NCBI RefSeq assembly: GCF_023006505.1
Contig: NZ_JALBGV010000016.1
Span: forward strand, 27,546-91,545
Length of the DNA: 64,000 bases
Source of the DNA: Neorhizobium sp. SHOUNA12A
GTDB taxonomy: Bacteria; Pseudomonadota; Alphaproteobacteria; Rhizobiales; Rhizobiaceae
Direction: 5' to 3'
Part shown: piece by piece, positions 7,639-15,939 of the stretch
How positions within the stretch are numbered: position 1 is the first letter of the stretch
Layout: each line of letters starts with the position of its first letter
Notes under the pieces: model-generated
Database searches by the model: none
What the model was told of the DNA's origin: nothing
The model's input: the letters and a program-made list of their open reading frames with translations, nothing else
Position numbers and translations under genes: made by a program

Positions 7639-8856
7639 TTATCCTTCCGCCACCCGCCGCCGCACGCGGGTCAGCATCGGTCCGTATTCGAGAACAAAGA
7701 GGCCGAAGGCCGCAAGCCATGCGGCGCCGGACAGTGAATAGATCAGGCTCGTAAATTCCGGAAAGAGGCCGGCGCTTGGCCTTAGAAGGGCGCAGAGCAC
7801 GATTGCCGCATAAGAAGCGACAGTCGTCCGCGATGCGGTCAGCCCCCGTCCCGTATGGCCCCGGCTTGCCCGTGTCATGACGGCGAGCATCATCGTGGTC
7901 ACGGTTCCGACGCTCAGGACGTGGATAGCCGAAGTCCCGTCGAAGAGGTTCACGGCTGCAAGGCCAATTGCGAGGAACCCAAGCGGCACGAACAGGTAGG
8001 CGATATGCAGGACCGTCACCAGCATTTCGGCCGTCGTCGTCCAGCCGCGCCAGCGTGCGAGCCGAACCGTATGCATGACTGCCGCCAGTCCTGCTGTCCC
8101 CGCGACGAGCTTTCCGTCGCCTAGAATGACCCAGGCGGCCAGTGCGACGACCCCGCACAGGATGGCTGCCGTATCGAACCGGTCGTAGGTGGCGGGGAAA
8201 TCCGTCCGTCCGGTCTTGTTGATCCAGTTGCGGGTGAAGCTCGGGATAATTCGGCCGCCGACGATGAGGATCATTGCGGTATAGGCCGAGAGGGCGAGCT
8301 TGATACCCACGGATGGGTGCTGCCCGCCGGCCACCGCCAGATGATACAGGATGTTTGCGGCGGAGAGGGCGATCAGGCCACCCACGACCTTCAGATCCTT
8401 CCACTTCCGTCCTGCGACCACCTCGCGCACGCAGATGAAGAGGAGGAGGGGCAGAAAGGCGCTGTCGGCCAGGATGGCGGCCATGGTGCCGATAAAGTCG
8501 GACAGAAGCAGCGCCAGCCGGCCGGCGACCCATACGAGGAACAGGAAGACCAGTGGCCAACCGGACACCGGCAGCCTGCCGGTCCAGTTGGGAACCGCGG
8601 TCAGCAGGAAACCGGCCAGCACGGCGCTCGCATAACCGAACAGCATCTCGTGTGCATGCCAATGGACGGTGCCGTAGGAAACCGCCACGTCGATCAGTCC
8701 GGCCAGGCTTGCCATCCATAACAGCATCGCGGCAGCCGCCCAGAGGGCCGACGAGAGAAAAAATGGCCGGAAGCCGTAGGAGAATATGATGGGGGCGGTT
8801 GTGGAAAGTCCCCTCGGGATGCTTCCAGGTCGCCGCCCGGCCGGAATTGTCGTCAT
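7639..8856 (-). CDS. nnrS: NnrS-family membrane protein
   Basis: A 405-residue protein with about twelve membrane helices and the NnrS signatures IIFSYGFRPFFLSSALWAA near the N-terminus, WHAHEMLFGY, and NWTGRLP. NnrS is a haem- and copper-containing inner-membrane protein that helps denitrifiers withstand nitric oxide and nitrosative stress. The start at 8856 is preceded by AAGGAGTTCCGAAG; longer frames extend into an arginine-rich leader that is not protein-like. A perfect NNR box (TTGCGGCGTCGCAA) lies about 60 bases upstream, so control by the divergent NnrR-like regulator is likely. Confidence 0.9.
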   Translation of the reverse strand: MTTIPAGRRPGSIPRGLSTTAPIIFSYGFRPFFLSSALWAAAAMLLWMASLAGLIDVAVSYGTVHWHAHEMLFGYASAVLAGFLLTAVPNWTGRLPVSGWPLVFLFLVWVAGRLALLLSDFIGTMAAILADSAFLPLLLFICVREVVAGRKWKDLKVVGGLIALSAANILYHLAVAGGQHPSVGIKLALSAYTAMILIVGGRIIPSFTRNWINKTGRTDFPATYDRFDTAAILCGVVALAAWVILGDGKLVAGTAGLAAVMHTVRLARWRGWTTTAEMLVTVLHIAYLFVPLGFLAIGLAAVNLFDGTSAIHVLSVGTVTTMMLAVMTRASRGHTGRGLTASRTTVASYAAIVLCALLRPSAGLFPEFTSLIYSLSGAAWLAAFGLFVLEYGPMLTRVRRRVAEG

Positions 8857-8908
8857 CTTCGGAACTCCTTGTTCGGCACCCTTGTAGCGGCGGCGGCGAC
8901 GCCCTTCA

Positions 8909-8922
8909 TTGCGGCGTCGCAA
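8909..8922. promoter_or_regulatory. NNR box between nnrS and nnrR
   Basis: TTGCGGCGTCGCAA is a perfect TTGCGnnnnCGCAA palindrome, the rhizobial NnrR type. Its centre is about 60 bases from the nnrS start and 107 from the regulator start, so it can serve nnrS and may mediate autoregulation. Confidence 0.75.
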
Positions 8923-9022
8923 GTAGACGCGGGAATGTTTGCTGCCGGCGCGGCAATAGCGCATCTTCGATCTCGCCGCGGGCTGTGCTAGGTTCGCGCG
9001 GACCGTAGCGGAGCATAGGCCG

Positions 9023-9718
9023 TTGAAGATCGATAAGAGCCTCGTGAGAAGTTTTCCCCTGTTCGAAAGGATGGAGGATGCCGATACGGAAGCGCTTCTT
9101 GCTCACGCGACCTCCCGCAGGGTGCCTGTGGGCGAAGCCGTCTTCGAACAGGGGGCGGTCGCGGCGCATTTCTATCTGCTCCTGCATGGCAGGCTAAAGG
9201 TCACGCAGGTCACCGAAGACGGCCAGCAGATCATCGTGCGCGTCGTCCACCCGGGCGATCTCTTCGGTTTTGCCAAGGCGCTTCAACGGATGGACTATCC
9301 CGGCACGGCGATGGCCGTTGCGGAAAGCATCGCGCTTTGCTGGCCGACGGAACTCTGGCCGCAGTTCGTCGATCGCAATCCCCGCCTTGCGGTGACCGCC
9401 ATGCAGACGATCGGGCAGCGCCTGGAAGAAGCCCATGCCCGCATCCGGGAGATGTCGACGCAGGAGGTCGAGCAGCGGGTCGCCCACGCGGTTCTGAGGC
9501 TGGCCAAGCATGCGGGCCGCAAGGAGGGCGACGCGGTGCGGATCGACTTCCCGATCTCCCGGCAGGACATAGCCGAGATGACCGGCACGACGCTGCATAC
9601 CGTCTCACGGATCATGAGCGCATGGGAGGCGAAAGGCCTGGTCGAAGGCGGACGCCAGAAGCTGCTGGTGAAGGATGCCGAAGGCCTGCTGGCGCTGGCC
9701 GAAAGCACGAAGGGATAA
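9023..9718 (+). CDS. nnrR: NnrR-like Crp/Fnr-family regulator
   Basis: A 231-residue regulator. Residues 20-125 form a cyclic-nucleotide-binding-like sensor domain (EQGAVAAHFYLLLHGRLKVTQ, HPGDLFGF). Residues 150-225 form the Crp winged helix (RQDIAEMTGTTLHTVSRIMSAWEAKGLV). The N-terminal cysteine cluster of oxygen-sensing FNR is absent, which places it in the NnrR/DNR group of nitric-oxide-responsive activators. The apparent start is TTG at 9023, as an ATG in a suitable position is lacking. It is divergent from nnrS with an NNR box between, and similar boxes precede nor, nir and hemN units in the window. It is the best candidate for their activator. Confidence 0.8.
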   Translation: MKIDKSLVRSFPLFERMEDADTEALLAHATSRRVPVGEAVFEQGAVAAHFYLLLHGRLKVTQVTEDGQQIIVRVVHPGDLFGFAKALQRMDYPGTAMAVAESIALCWPTELWPQFVDRNPRLAVTAMQTIGQRLEEAHARIREMSTQEVEQRVAHAVLRLAKHAGRKEGDAVRIDFPISRQDIAEMTGTTLHTVSRIMSAWEAKGLVEGGRQKLLVKDAEGLLALAESTKG

Positions 9719-9770
9719 CGGAGCGGGATAGGCGTTCTGAAACGGGCGCCGGACAACCCGGCGAAATGCC

Positions 9771-9971
9771 TCAGATCTCCCGGGCGATTGAGTCGCTCAG
9801 GCGCTCGATTTCCTCGATGATGAACAAGGCCGGGTCGTCCGCAGCGCCGGATGCTACCATCTCGTAGACCACATGGCGCTTGTCCCGGACATTTCCCGCA
9901 TGCGAAACGAGCGGCGTCCTATCGTGGTGCCGGGCCCCTCCCCAGCGCCTGATCAGCGTTAGAAGCTTCAT
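9771..9971 (-). CDS. Small hypothetical protein in the DUF59/DUF2249 operon
   Basis: A 66-residue protein (MKLLTLIRRWGGARHHDRTP... to ...EEIERLSDSIAREI), soluble and amphipathic at its C-terminus, with no recognised domain. It is translationally coupled to the DUF59 gene: its ATG overlaps that gene's stop as ATGA at 9968-9971. A longer frame starting at 9995 exists, but the coupled start is preferred. It is the last gene of an operon read leftward from about 12.1 kb, so a role linked to the DUF59/DUF2249 proteins is possible. No function can be assigned. Confidence 0.6.
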   Translation of the reverse strand: MKLLTLIRRWGGARHHDRTPLVSHAGNVRDKRHVVYEMVASGAADDPALFIIEEIERLSDSIAREI

Positions 9972-10255
9972 GGCGTCATCATCGATGCGTTCCACGGCGG
10001 GTCGTAGGTCAGCTCCACTTCGACGCTCTTTACGCCGGCGACCGATGTGGCGCAGGCCCGGATGGCTTCCTTCAGAAAGGTCGAGGCGGGGCAGCCTTTC
10101 GTGGTGGTGGTCATCATTATGTGTATGTCGCCGGCATCATCGGCCTCGATGAGGTAGATCAGGCCCATGTCCACGACGCTGCGCCCCATCTCCGGATCGA
10201 TGACCATGGAGAGCTGTTGCCGGACCTGTTCGGTCAGGTTGGCCTGGTCGGACAT
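9968..10255 (-). CDS. DUF59 (MIP18/SufT-like) metal-sulfur cluster assembly protein
   Basis: A protein of about 95 residues of the DUF59 family. It shows VRQQLSMVIDPEMGRSVVDMGLIY, where IDPE and D-M-G-L-I-Y are signatures, then MTTTTKGCPASTFLKEAI with the conserved cysteine, and ELTYDPPWNASMM near the end. Family members help assemble Fe-S clusters (SufT, MIP18, PaaD). I prefer ATG 10255 because it follows the upstream stop as TGACATG; in-frame ATGs at 10264 and 10270 would overlap that gene. It lies between DUF2249 and a small hypothetical gene in one operon. The client protein is unknown. Confidence 0.8.
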   Translation of the reverse strand: MSDQANLTEQVRQQLSMVIDPEMGRSVVDMGLIYLIEADDAGDIHIMMTTTTKGCPASTFLKEAIRACATSVAGVKSVEVELTYDPPWNASMMTP

Positions 10256-10256
10256 G

Positions 10257-10778
10257 TCAGGCATCGGCAACCCCTTTGCCGATGCGGATCATGATGCGAT
10301 AGGCGCTGCCGTCCCGATCGAAATTTCCCACCCATTGATGGCCCCGGCGCGTCAGTTCCGGGAACAGGAAGACCGGCTCGCGTGCCAGCACCGCGAAGAT
10401 CACTTCGCCCGGGTCGAGGGCTTCGGCCGCGCCGAGAATTCGCTGCATCGGTTCCGGCGGATCGAGGTCGGAAAGGTCGAGTTGCACGGACGGTTCGGCC
10501 CAGAGTTCGGGCGAGACCGCGTTTTCGGAGAGCGCGACCGCTTCTTGCTGGCGCGGCGTGAAGCGGACCTCGAAATCCCCGCCGTCGAGTTCGATCACGG
10601 CGTGATCGAAGCCCCTGGCATCCATGACGCGATAGAGCGGTTGCGGCTTGAAGGGCGCAAGCAGCTTCAGTCCCTGACCGGGCTGCAGCGCGGCGACCGC
10701 CGTCATGATCGCTTCGAACGGCTCGCCGCCGTTCTTCAGGATGGACCTGACATCGAGTTCCTTGAATTCCTGGGTCAT
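10257..10778 (-). CDS. Tandem DUF2249 domain protein
   Basis: A 173-residue soluble protein with two DUF2249 modules. The first covers about residues 5-75 (ELDVRSILKNGGEPFEAIMTAVAALQPGQGLKLLAPFKPQPLYRVMDARGF). The second covers 95-170 (VQLDLSDLDPPEPMQRILGAAEALDPGEVIFAVLAREPVFLFPELTRRGH). DUF2249 has a TusA-like fold, but no catalytic cysteine is evident. CGGGAGGTCACG precedes the ATG at 10778. The start overlaps the end of the upstream membrane-protein gene as ATGA, so the two are translationally coupled. Such genes recur beside denitrification loci; the function is not established. Confidence 0.8.
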   Translation of the reverse strand: MTQEFKELDVRSILKNGGEPFEAIMTAVAALQPGQGLKLLAPFKPQPLYRVMDARGFDHAVIELDGGDFEVRFTPRQQEAVALSENAVSPELWAEPSVQLDLSDLDPPEPMQRILGAAEALDPGEVIFAVLAREPVFLFPELTRRGHQWVGNFDRDGSAYRIMIRIGKGVADA

Positions 10779-12133
10779 CGTGACCTCCCGTTGAAGCTTG
10801 GTAAGATGAGCCGCCGTGCGGCGACGGCCGATGGCAGCCGGGTCGCGGCCGGAACCATGGCGAGGCGGCGGGCCTGGATGAACTCGAAGGCGAGAGCGCA
10901 GACAGCCGCGAGCTGAGCGAACGCAGCCGCCCTGAACAGGTCCGGCATGTCGAGGATCAGGACCGCGGTCGCCGTTGCCGTCGCGGTGAAATAGAGCGCG
11001 AACCACAAGGATGCCCGCCGCTCGTTGACGAGGTCCTGGACGCGCGGGACGGCTGTGCGGCCAAGAACGGGCCCGTAAAACTCCAGCCACGTCATGAATG
11101 CCACGATCTTATAGAGCTGCCCGAGCCCGAGCCCGGTCAGCCATCCAAACGTGAAGAGATAGGCGACGGGCATCACCATCCCGGCCGGATTGCCGACGAC
11201 GACCGAGGCCGCGAGAAGAACGAAGCAGAAGAGCAGCATGCCGATCGCCACCAGGCTCGCCATCACGTTCAGCTCCACGGACCTCCGTTTCCGTGCGCGG
11301 AAGATCGAGTGGATATCGAGCGTGTAGAGAAGAGCGGCAAGTCCTGAAAGGGCGATCGCCAGGTAAAGCGGCCAGTCCGCGGGCACGCCGGCTCCATCGA
11401 GGAAGATGCCGGAGCCTGCTGTCGCGAGAGCGGCGGCCAACAGCCAGCCGATCGCCCGGCTTGTCCCGCGCGTCCTTTCGGGCGACAGCAGGAACATCGT
11501 CAGGAGGCGATAGCTGACGCCGATTGCGGTGATAGTCATCCATCCGAACAATCCGAGATAGGCGTGCGCCGGTCCGGCCGAGAGCAGCAGCCCGATGAGA
11601 TGCGGATCATCGGTAAGGCCGGAGAGGGAAAAGGAAAACAGCAGCCCGACCAGCACAGTGGCGATCAGCGGCACGCAGCCGAGCGCGACGAACTTTGCCG
11701 GCAACGAGTACGGCCTCGCTGCCGCAAGCGTGCCCGCGACCATCCAGCAGAGGCCGGCAAAGGCCAGCGTCAGGAGGAGGCCTCCGGCCGGCAGCATCCA
11801 AATCCAGAGGGGCACGATATCGGCCAGGCCCAGAAAGCCGGTCAGCAGCAGGGGAAGCCCGATCATGGTCAGCAGCAGCGCGGGCAGGGCGAGATGGGGA
11901 GATCGCAGCTGCTGCGAGGCGATTACCGGCACGAACTGAAGCAGCGACCCGGCGAACAGGAGACCGAGCCAACCGATCGCGATCAGGTGAACGATCACCA
12001 GCGAGGCCGGGTCGTCGATGGGAGCGGATGGATATCCGAACCCCGATATCGTCAAGGCCAGCCCGGCGACCAGGCAGACCAGCGCCGTCGCGAAATAGGA
12101 CATCGTCCAGGGGGAGAGAGTGGCGCCGGGCAT
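10775..12133 (-). CDS. Oxidase-subunit-I-like/NnrS-like 12-TM membrane protein
   Basis: A 452-residue protein with about twelve membrane helices. Histidines sit within or next to helices (LVIVHLIAIGWLGLLFAGS, SAGPAHAYLGLFGWMTITAIGVSYRLLTMF), the pattern of the haem-copper-oxidase-related and NnrS-related proteins found in denitrification clusters. It lacks the full set of metal ligands of a NorB or CcoN subunit, so it is probably not a complete oxidase. A haem-binding accessory role is possible but inferred. It is coupled to the downstream DUF2249 gene by an ATGA overlap and starts 12 bases after the end of the other DUF2249 gene. Confidence 0.7.
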   Translation of the reverse strand: MPGATLSPWTMSYFATALVCLVAGLALTISGFGYPSAPIDDPASLVIVHLIAIGWLGLLFAGSLLQFVPVIASQQLRSPHLALPALLLTMIGLPLLLTGFLGLADIVPLWIWMLPAGGLLLTLAFAGLCWMVAGTLAAARPYSLPAKFVALGCVPLIATVLVGLLFSFSLSGLTDDPHLIGLLLSAGPAHAYLGLFGWMTITAIGVSYRLLTMFLLSPERTRGTSRAIGWLLAAALATAGSGIFLDGAGVPADWPLYLAIALSGLAALLYTLDIHSIFRARKRRSVELNVMASLVAIGMLLFCFVLLAASVVVGNPAGMVMPVAYLFTFGWLTGLGLGQLYKIVAFMTWLEFYGPVLGRTAVPRVQDLVNERRASLWFALYFTATATATAVLILDMPDLFRAAAFAQLAAVCALAFEFIQARRLAMVPAATRLPSAVAARRLILPSFNGRSR

Positions 12134-12145
12134 GGCTTTTGTCTT

Positions 12146-12415
12146 TCAATGACCGCAGCAGCAGTCGCAGCCGGAGCTTTGCGCCCGCTGGATTTCGACG
12201 CGCCAGACATCCGGACCCTGTTCGAGATATTGCCAGTCGAACTCTTCCGGATACCGGCTCTCGATCTGGTAGTGCAGTGGTCGCGGATCATGGTCGCTGG
12301 TGACATGCATGACGCCACCGGGGATGAGCGACGTCAGCACGCCAAAAATCTTCGGGTGACGTTCGGCGGGAGCGAGCGTCCTGACATCGATGGAAGGGAT
12401 CTCAATATCCGACAT
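12146..12415 (-). CDS. DUF2249 protein with CxCCCG tail
   Basis: An 89-residue single-domain DUF2249 protein (SIDVRTLAPAERHPKIFGVLTSLIPGGVMHVTSDHDPRPLHYQIE) with the typical motif GGVMHVTSDHDPRPL. The C-terminus ends SSGCDCCCGH, a cluster of four cysteines in six residues followed by histidine. This looks like a metal-binding or sulfur-carrier tail. It is first in the leftward operon, with two NNR/FNR-type boxes between it and the divergent hemN, so anaerobic induction is likely. The function of the family is unproven. Confidence 0.8.
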   Translation of the reverse strand: MSDIEIPSIDVRTLAPAERHPKIFGVLTSLIPGGVMHVTSDHDPRPLHYQIESRYPEEFDWQYLEQGPDVWRVEIQRAQSSGCDCCCGH

Positions 12416-12502
12416 GGTTTGTTCTGGGCCTTTCGAGCTGGTGCAGCGGCCTGGCCGATCCCGGCCGCCTCCATGATTTAGCGGCGGCGCGATCGACGGA
12501 AT

Positions 12503-12516
12503 TTGCGTCGGGACAA
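12503..12516. promoter_or_regulatory. Degenerate NNR-type box, DUF2249 side
   Basis: TTGCGTCGGGACAA has one perfect half (TTGCG) and a CAA end at the standard spacing. It is about 95 bases from the start of the leftward DUF2249 gene. Candidate site only. Confidence 0.4.
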
Positions 12517-12543
12517 ATATTTTGCAGAAACAGGACGCTGTCG

Positions 12544-12557
12544 TTGATTTTGCACAA
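12544..12557. promoter_or_regulatory. Hybrid FNR/NNR box upstream of hemN
   Basis: TTGATTTTGCACAA joins an FNR half-site (TTGAT) with an NNR-like half (CACAA). The centre lies about 65 bases before the hemN ATG, compatible with activation from near -41. Confidence 0.6.
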
Positions 12558-12615
12558 AGAGAGGCAGGCGCCGGGCAGCTAAATGCTCTTTGAAGAAAAC
12601 TGAAAGGAGCCCGAC

Positions 12616-13968
12616 ATGTCCGCAGCGATAATCGAGAAATATGGCGAGGCACGGCTGCCGCGCTACACGAGCTATCCGACGGCTCCGAACTTCAGCTCGG
12701 ATTTCGACGCCCTCGACTATCCGGCCTGGCTGAAGGCGTTGCCCCAAGGACAGCCAACCTCGCTCTACATCCACATCCCCTTCTGTCGGTCGATGTGCTG
12801 GTATTGCGGCTGTCACACGACGATCACCGAGCGCGACAGGCCCATTCTCGACTATATCGAGATACTTCACCGGGAGATCGAGCTTCTGGCATCCGTCAGA
12901 AACGACAGCTTCAGCGTCGGGGAAGTCCACTTCGGTGGCGGTACGCCGACCATTATCAGGCCAGAGGAGTTCATCGCGCTGATGGACGCGTTTCGCGACC
13001 GTCTCGGTTTTGCGGGCGCCGTCAATGCCGCGGTCGAAATCGATCCGCGAACCTTGACCGGGGAGATGGCAGTTGCGCTCGGTCAGTCGGGCGTCACCCG
13101 CGCAAGCCTTGGCGTCCAGAGCTTCGATCCGAAGGTCCAGAAGGCGATCAACCGCGTTCAGAGCGTCGAGACGACGATGGATGCCGTCGCGCATCTTCGC
13201 CATAACAACATCAACGCGATCAATTTCGACCTCATCTATGGGCTGCCGTTTCAGACGGTCGAATCCTGCGTCGAGACCGTCGAAGCGGCCGTCAGCATGC
13301 GGCCGGATCGTCTTGCCGTCTTCGGTTATGCGCATATCCCGAGCTTCAAGAAGCACCAGCGGCTCATCGACGAGGCGGCGCTTCCGGATGCACGGGAGCG
13401 GGCGCTTCAGGCATCGGCGATCGCCGAGGCCTTAATGGCGGCAGGATATATCAGGATCGGTCTCGACCATTTCGCCCTGCCGGGCGACGACCTCTCGCTG
13501 GCGCAGACCGAAGGCCGGCTGCACCGGAATTTCCAAGGGTACACGACGGACGCCTGCGACGCCCTGATCGGGCTCGGGGCGTCGTCGATCGGCCGGTTGC
13601 CGCAAGGGTATATCCAGAACGAGGTTCCGCCCGGCCTCTATGCGACCCGGGTGTCGAAAGGCGAGCTGCCGGTCGCCAAGGGCTATCGCCTCACGCCGGA
13701 AGATCGCCTGCGCGGTGAGGTGATCGAGAGGCTGATGTGCGACTTTACGGTGGATGTTGCGGCCCTTGCGGCAGCGCGTGGCTTTGATGCCGAGCTTCTG
13801 CTGCGGGGCAACGATCGGCTCGATGAGCTTGAACGAGACGGCCTGATCGAACGCCGGGACGGCATCATCCGCGTCTCGGAGGATCACCGGTTTATCGTCC
13901 GAGCCGCGGCCTCGGCGTTCGATGTCTATCTGAACAGGAGCGGCAGGTCGTTCAGCAAGGCGGCATAG
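12616..13968 (+). CDS. hemN: Oxygen-independent coproporphyrinogen III oxidase
   Basis: A 450-residue radical-SAM enzyme that converts coproporphyrinogen III to protoporphyrinogen IX without oxygen, supplying haem for anaerobic respiration. The RYTSYPTAPNFS motif of true HemN is present near the N-terminus. The cluster ligands are CRSMCWYCGC (CxxxCxxC, about residues 58-66), followed by VHFGGGTPT and the C-terminal HemN domain (GLGASSIGRLPQGYIQN). Length matches the family. An AAAGGAG precedes the ATG. It is divergent from the DUF2249 operon, with FNR/NNR-type boxes between. Confidence 0.95.
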   Translation: MSAAIIEKYGEARLPRYTSYPTAPNFSSDFDALDYPAWLKALPQGQPTSLYIHIPFCRSMCWYCGCHTTITERDRPILDYIEILHREIELLASVRNDSFSVGEVHFGGGTPTIIRPEEFIALMDAFRDRLGFAGAVNAAVEIDPRTLTGEMAVALGQSGVTRASLGVQSFDPKVQKAINRVQSVETTMDAVAHLRHNNINAINFDLIYGLPFQTVESCVETVEAAVSMRPDRLAVFGYAHIPSFKKHQRLIDEAALPDARERALQASAIAEALMAAGYIRIGLDHFALPGDDLSLAQTEGRLHRNFQGYTTDACDALIGLGASSIGRLPQGYIQNEVPPGLYATRVSKGELPVAKGYRLTPEDRLRGEVIERLMCDFTVDVAALAAARGFDAELLLRGNDRLDELERDGLIERRDGIIRVSEDHRFIVRAAASAFDVYLNRSGRSFSKAA

Positions 13969-13982
13969 GGTTCAGACGGAAA

Positions 13983-14018
13983 ATGGAGGTCCGGCAATCC
14001 GCCCAGCCGGACCTCCAT
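13983..14018. terminator. Bidirectional terminator-like hairpin
   Basis: ATGGAGGTCCGGC and GCCGGACCTCCAT form a perfect 13-bp stem with a 10-base loop in the 63-base gap between the convergent hemN and norD genes. The T-run is weak, but the position suits a shared terminator. Confidence 0.7.
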
Positions 14019-14031
14019 GCGGCCGGGCTCC

Positions 14032-15933
14032 CTATCCCGTCAGGCCGCGATAGATGGCGGGCAACGCCGCCGGAAGTTTTGAGATATCTCCGACGACCGC
14101 ATAACCGTTGCGGCCGAACATCGTCGGGAGATAAGATTTCGCATCCTTGTCCACCGTCACGGCGAAAATGTTGACGCCGAGGCGCCTTGCTTCCTGCACG
14201 GCGCGGCGGCTGTCTTCCATCGCGAAACGCCCCTCGTAGTGGTCGATGTCGTTGGGCTTGCCGTCGGTCAGCACGAGAAGCAGACGGGTCCGGTTGGGGC
14301 GTTTTGCGAGGTCCGCCGTGGCGTGCCGCAGGGCGGCTCCGAGGCGGGTGTAATATCCGGGTTTCAGGCCGGCGATCCGATCCTCGACAACCGGAGAAAG
14401 CGGCTCGTCGAAGCCTTTCACGGTCTCGACCCGGACCCAGGAGCGGCGCCGGGAAGTGAAGGTGAGGATCGAGTGATCCGTGCCACAGGCGGTCAGGCCT
14501 TGCGCGAGGACGAGAAGCGCTTCCTTCTCGACATCCAGAACCCGCCGGTTGTCGATCCAGGCATCGGTCGAAAGGGAGACATCGACGAGAATGGTGACGG
14601 CAAGATCGGGCGTGCGCGGCCGGCTTGCCACATGGATACGGTCGGTTGCCTGCCCTCCCGCCAAGAGATCGGTCCGGCGCCGGACGACGGCATCGAGATC
14701 GAGTTCCACGCCGTCCATCTGCGATTTGAGCATTTCCTGGCGCGGCCGCAGGATTTCGAACTGCTTGCGCACCTTCCTCGCCAGCGCCTTCGTATCCTCC
14801 GATATCTCGAGGCGGTCGCCGCTGGCCGAGGTCGGGACGGCAAGGACCCGGCAATGGTTCTTCAGATAGGTGGTCTTTCGGTAATCCCATTCGGGATAGG
14901 TCAGCTCGGCAGCGATTTCCTTCAGGTCGACCATTTCCGGCGGAAGGTCGAGATCGAAGTGGAAACGCGAGGAGGGGCGTTCCTTGCGGCGCCCGAGGAC
15001 CATTTCGTCGAGATCCTCGGCGGCTTTGCCATCCTCCTCGGGTTTGTCGTCGGTCGGCCGGTCGACATTGACCATTTCCGTCATCGCCAGGATTTTCTCG
15101 AAGCGGTTGAGGATAAACGGGCTCCGTTCGGAGCGCTTTTCGTCTTCCCGCTCGCGCTTCGCGCTGAACCTTCTCTTGCCAGCCGAACCCTGCGGATCGC
15201 CGAGCGGGGTTTCCGAGTCCTCCGCCGAAGAACGGCTTTCCTCCTGGGACAAAAATTCCGGCCAGAGCGGCACGTCCATCATCGGCTGGTAGCCCGGTGG
15301 GGCATCGCGGGGGAAGATCGCGCTCGGCGTGTCGTCCGGCAGGCCGGCGCCTGCCCGCAGCAGGCTGATGATCCTGCTTTCCAGCAGCCGTTCCACCGAG
15401 GGCAGCCTGCCGCGGTGGCGCTCGGTAAGCGTTGCCTGACATAAATTTCGATAGACCTGGCGCAGGCCGGGAAATGCGGCAAGCGTTTCGTCCACATTGG
15501 AGATCGCCATATGCAGCCGCTCGAGATCCCGTGCGAGGGGATCCGGCGAGGCTGGCCGGGCCTCGGGCAATGTAGCTATTGCCGCCGTCAGCCAGACGTA
15601 CAATGCTCGGTTCAGGCTGCGGTCCGGAAAGAAGTCGATGACATCAGGCAGCATCGCGCGGGCGAAATCCCGGCCCGACTGGGCAATCCGCTCCTCGCCG
15701 AGCCCCACAAGCTGGCGAAGCTTCAGGCGGTGTTTCGACGTGCGCTGGTGGGCCGCCACGAGCTGGACCGCGTGATCGCCCCCGAACCCGCGGAAGCAGG
15801 ATGCGAGGACAGGTTTCATCTCGTCCAGCGTCACCGCTTGCTCGGGATAGCGCGGCAGGCTTCGTGTCTGGCCGACCAGGCGGTGCCAGGCCTTGCCGAC
15901 AGTTTCTTCCAGCTCGAGAAAGTCCAGCATCAT
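14032..15933 (-). CDS. norD: Nitric oxide reductase activation protein NorD
   Basis: A 633-residue protein with a C-terminal von Willebrand A domain. The metal-binding MIDAS motif is DVSLST (about residue 450), preceded by VTILV and followed by LLLVLTDGKPNDIDHYEG. The N-terminal part is long, helical and charged, as in NorD. NorD acts with the ATPase NorQ to mature or activate the NorCB nitric oxide reductase, probably by iron insertion. It is the last gene of norCBQD, with a 6-base gap after norQ. Length matches NorD of other denitrifiers. Confidence 0.95.
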   Translation of the reverse strand: MMLDFLELEETVGKAWHRLVGQTRSLPRYPEQAVTLDEMKPVLASCFRGFGGDHAVQLVAAHQRTSKHRLKLRQLVGLGEERIAQSGRDFARAMLPDVIDFFPDRSLNRALYVWLTAAIATLPEARPASPDPLARDLERLHMAISNVDETLAAFPGLRQVYRNLCQATLTERHRGRLPSVERLLESRIISLLRAGAGLPDDTPSAIFPRDAPPGYQPMMDVPLWPEFLSQEESRSSAEDSETPLGDPQGSAGKRRFSAKREREDEKRSERSPFILNRFEKILAMTEMVNVDRPTDDKPEEDGKAAEDLDEMVLGRRKERPSSRFHFDLDLPPEMVDLKEIAAELTYPEWDYRKTTYLKNHCRVLAVPTSASGDRLEISEDTKALARKVRKQFEILRPRQEMLKSQMDGVELDLDAVVRRRTDLLAGGQATDRIHVASRPRTPDLAVTILVDVSLSTDAWIDNRRVLDVEKEALLVLAQGLTACGTDHSILTFTSRRRSWVRVETVKGFDEPLSPVVEDRIAGLKPGYYTRLGAALRHATADLAKRPNRTRLLLVLTDGKPNDIDHYEGRFAMEDSRRAVQEARRLGVNIFAVTVDKDAKSYLPTMFGRNGYAVVGDISKLPAALPAIYRGLTG

Positions 15934-15939
15934 AGCACC

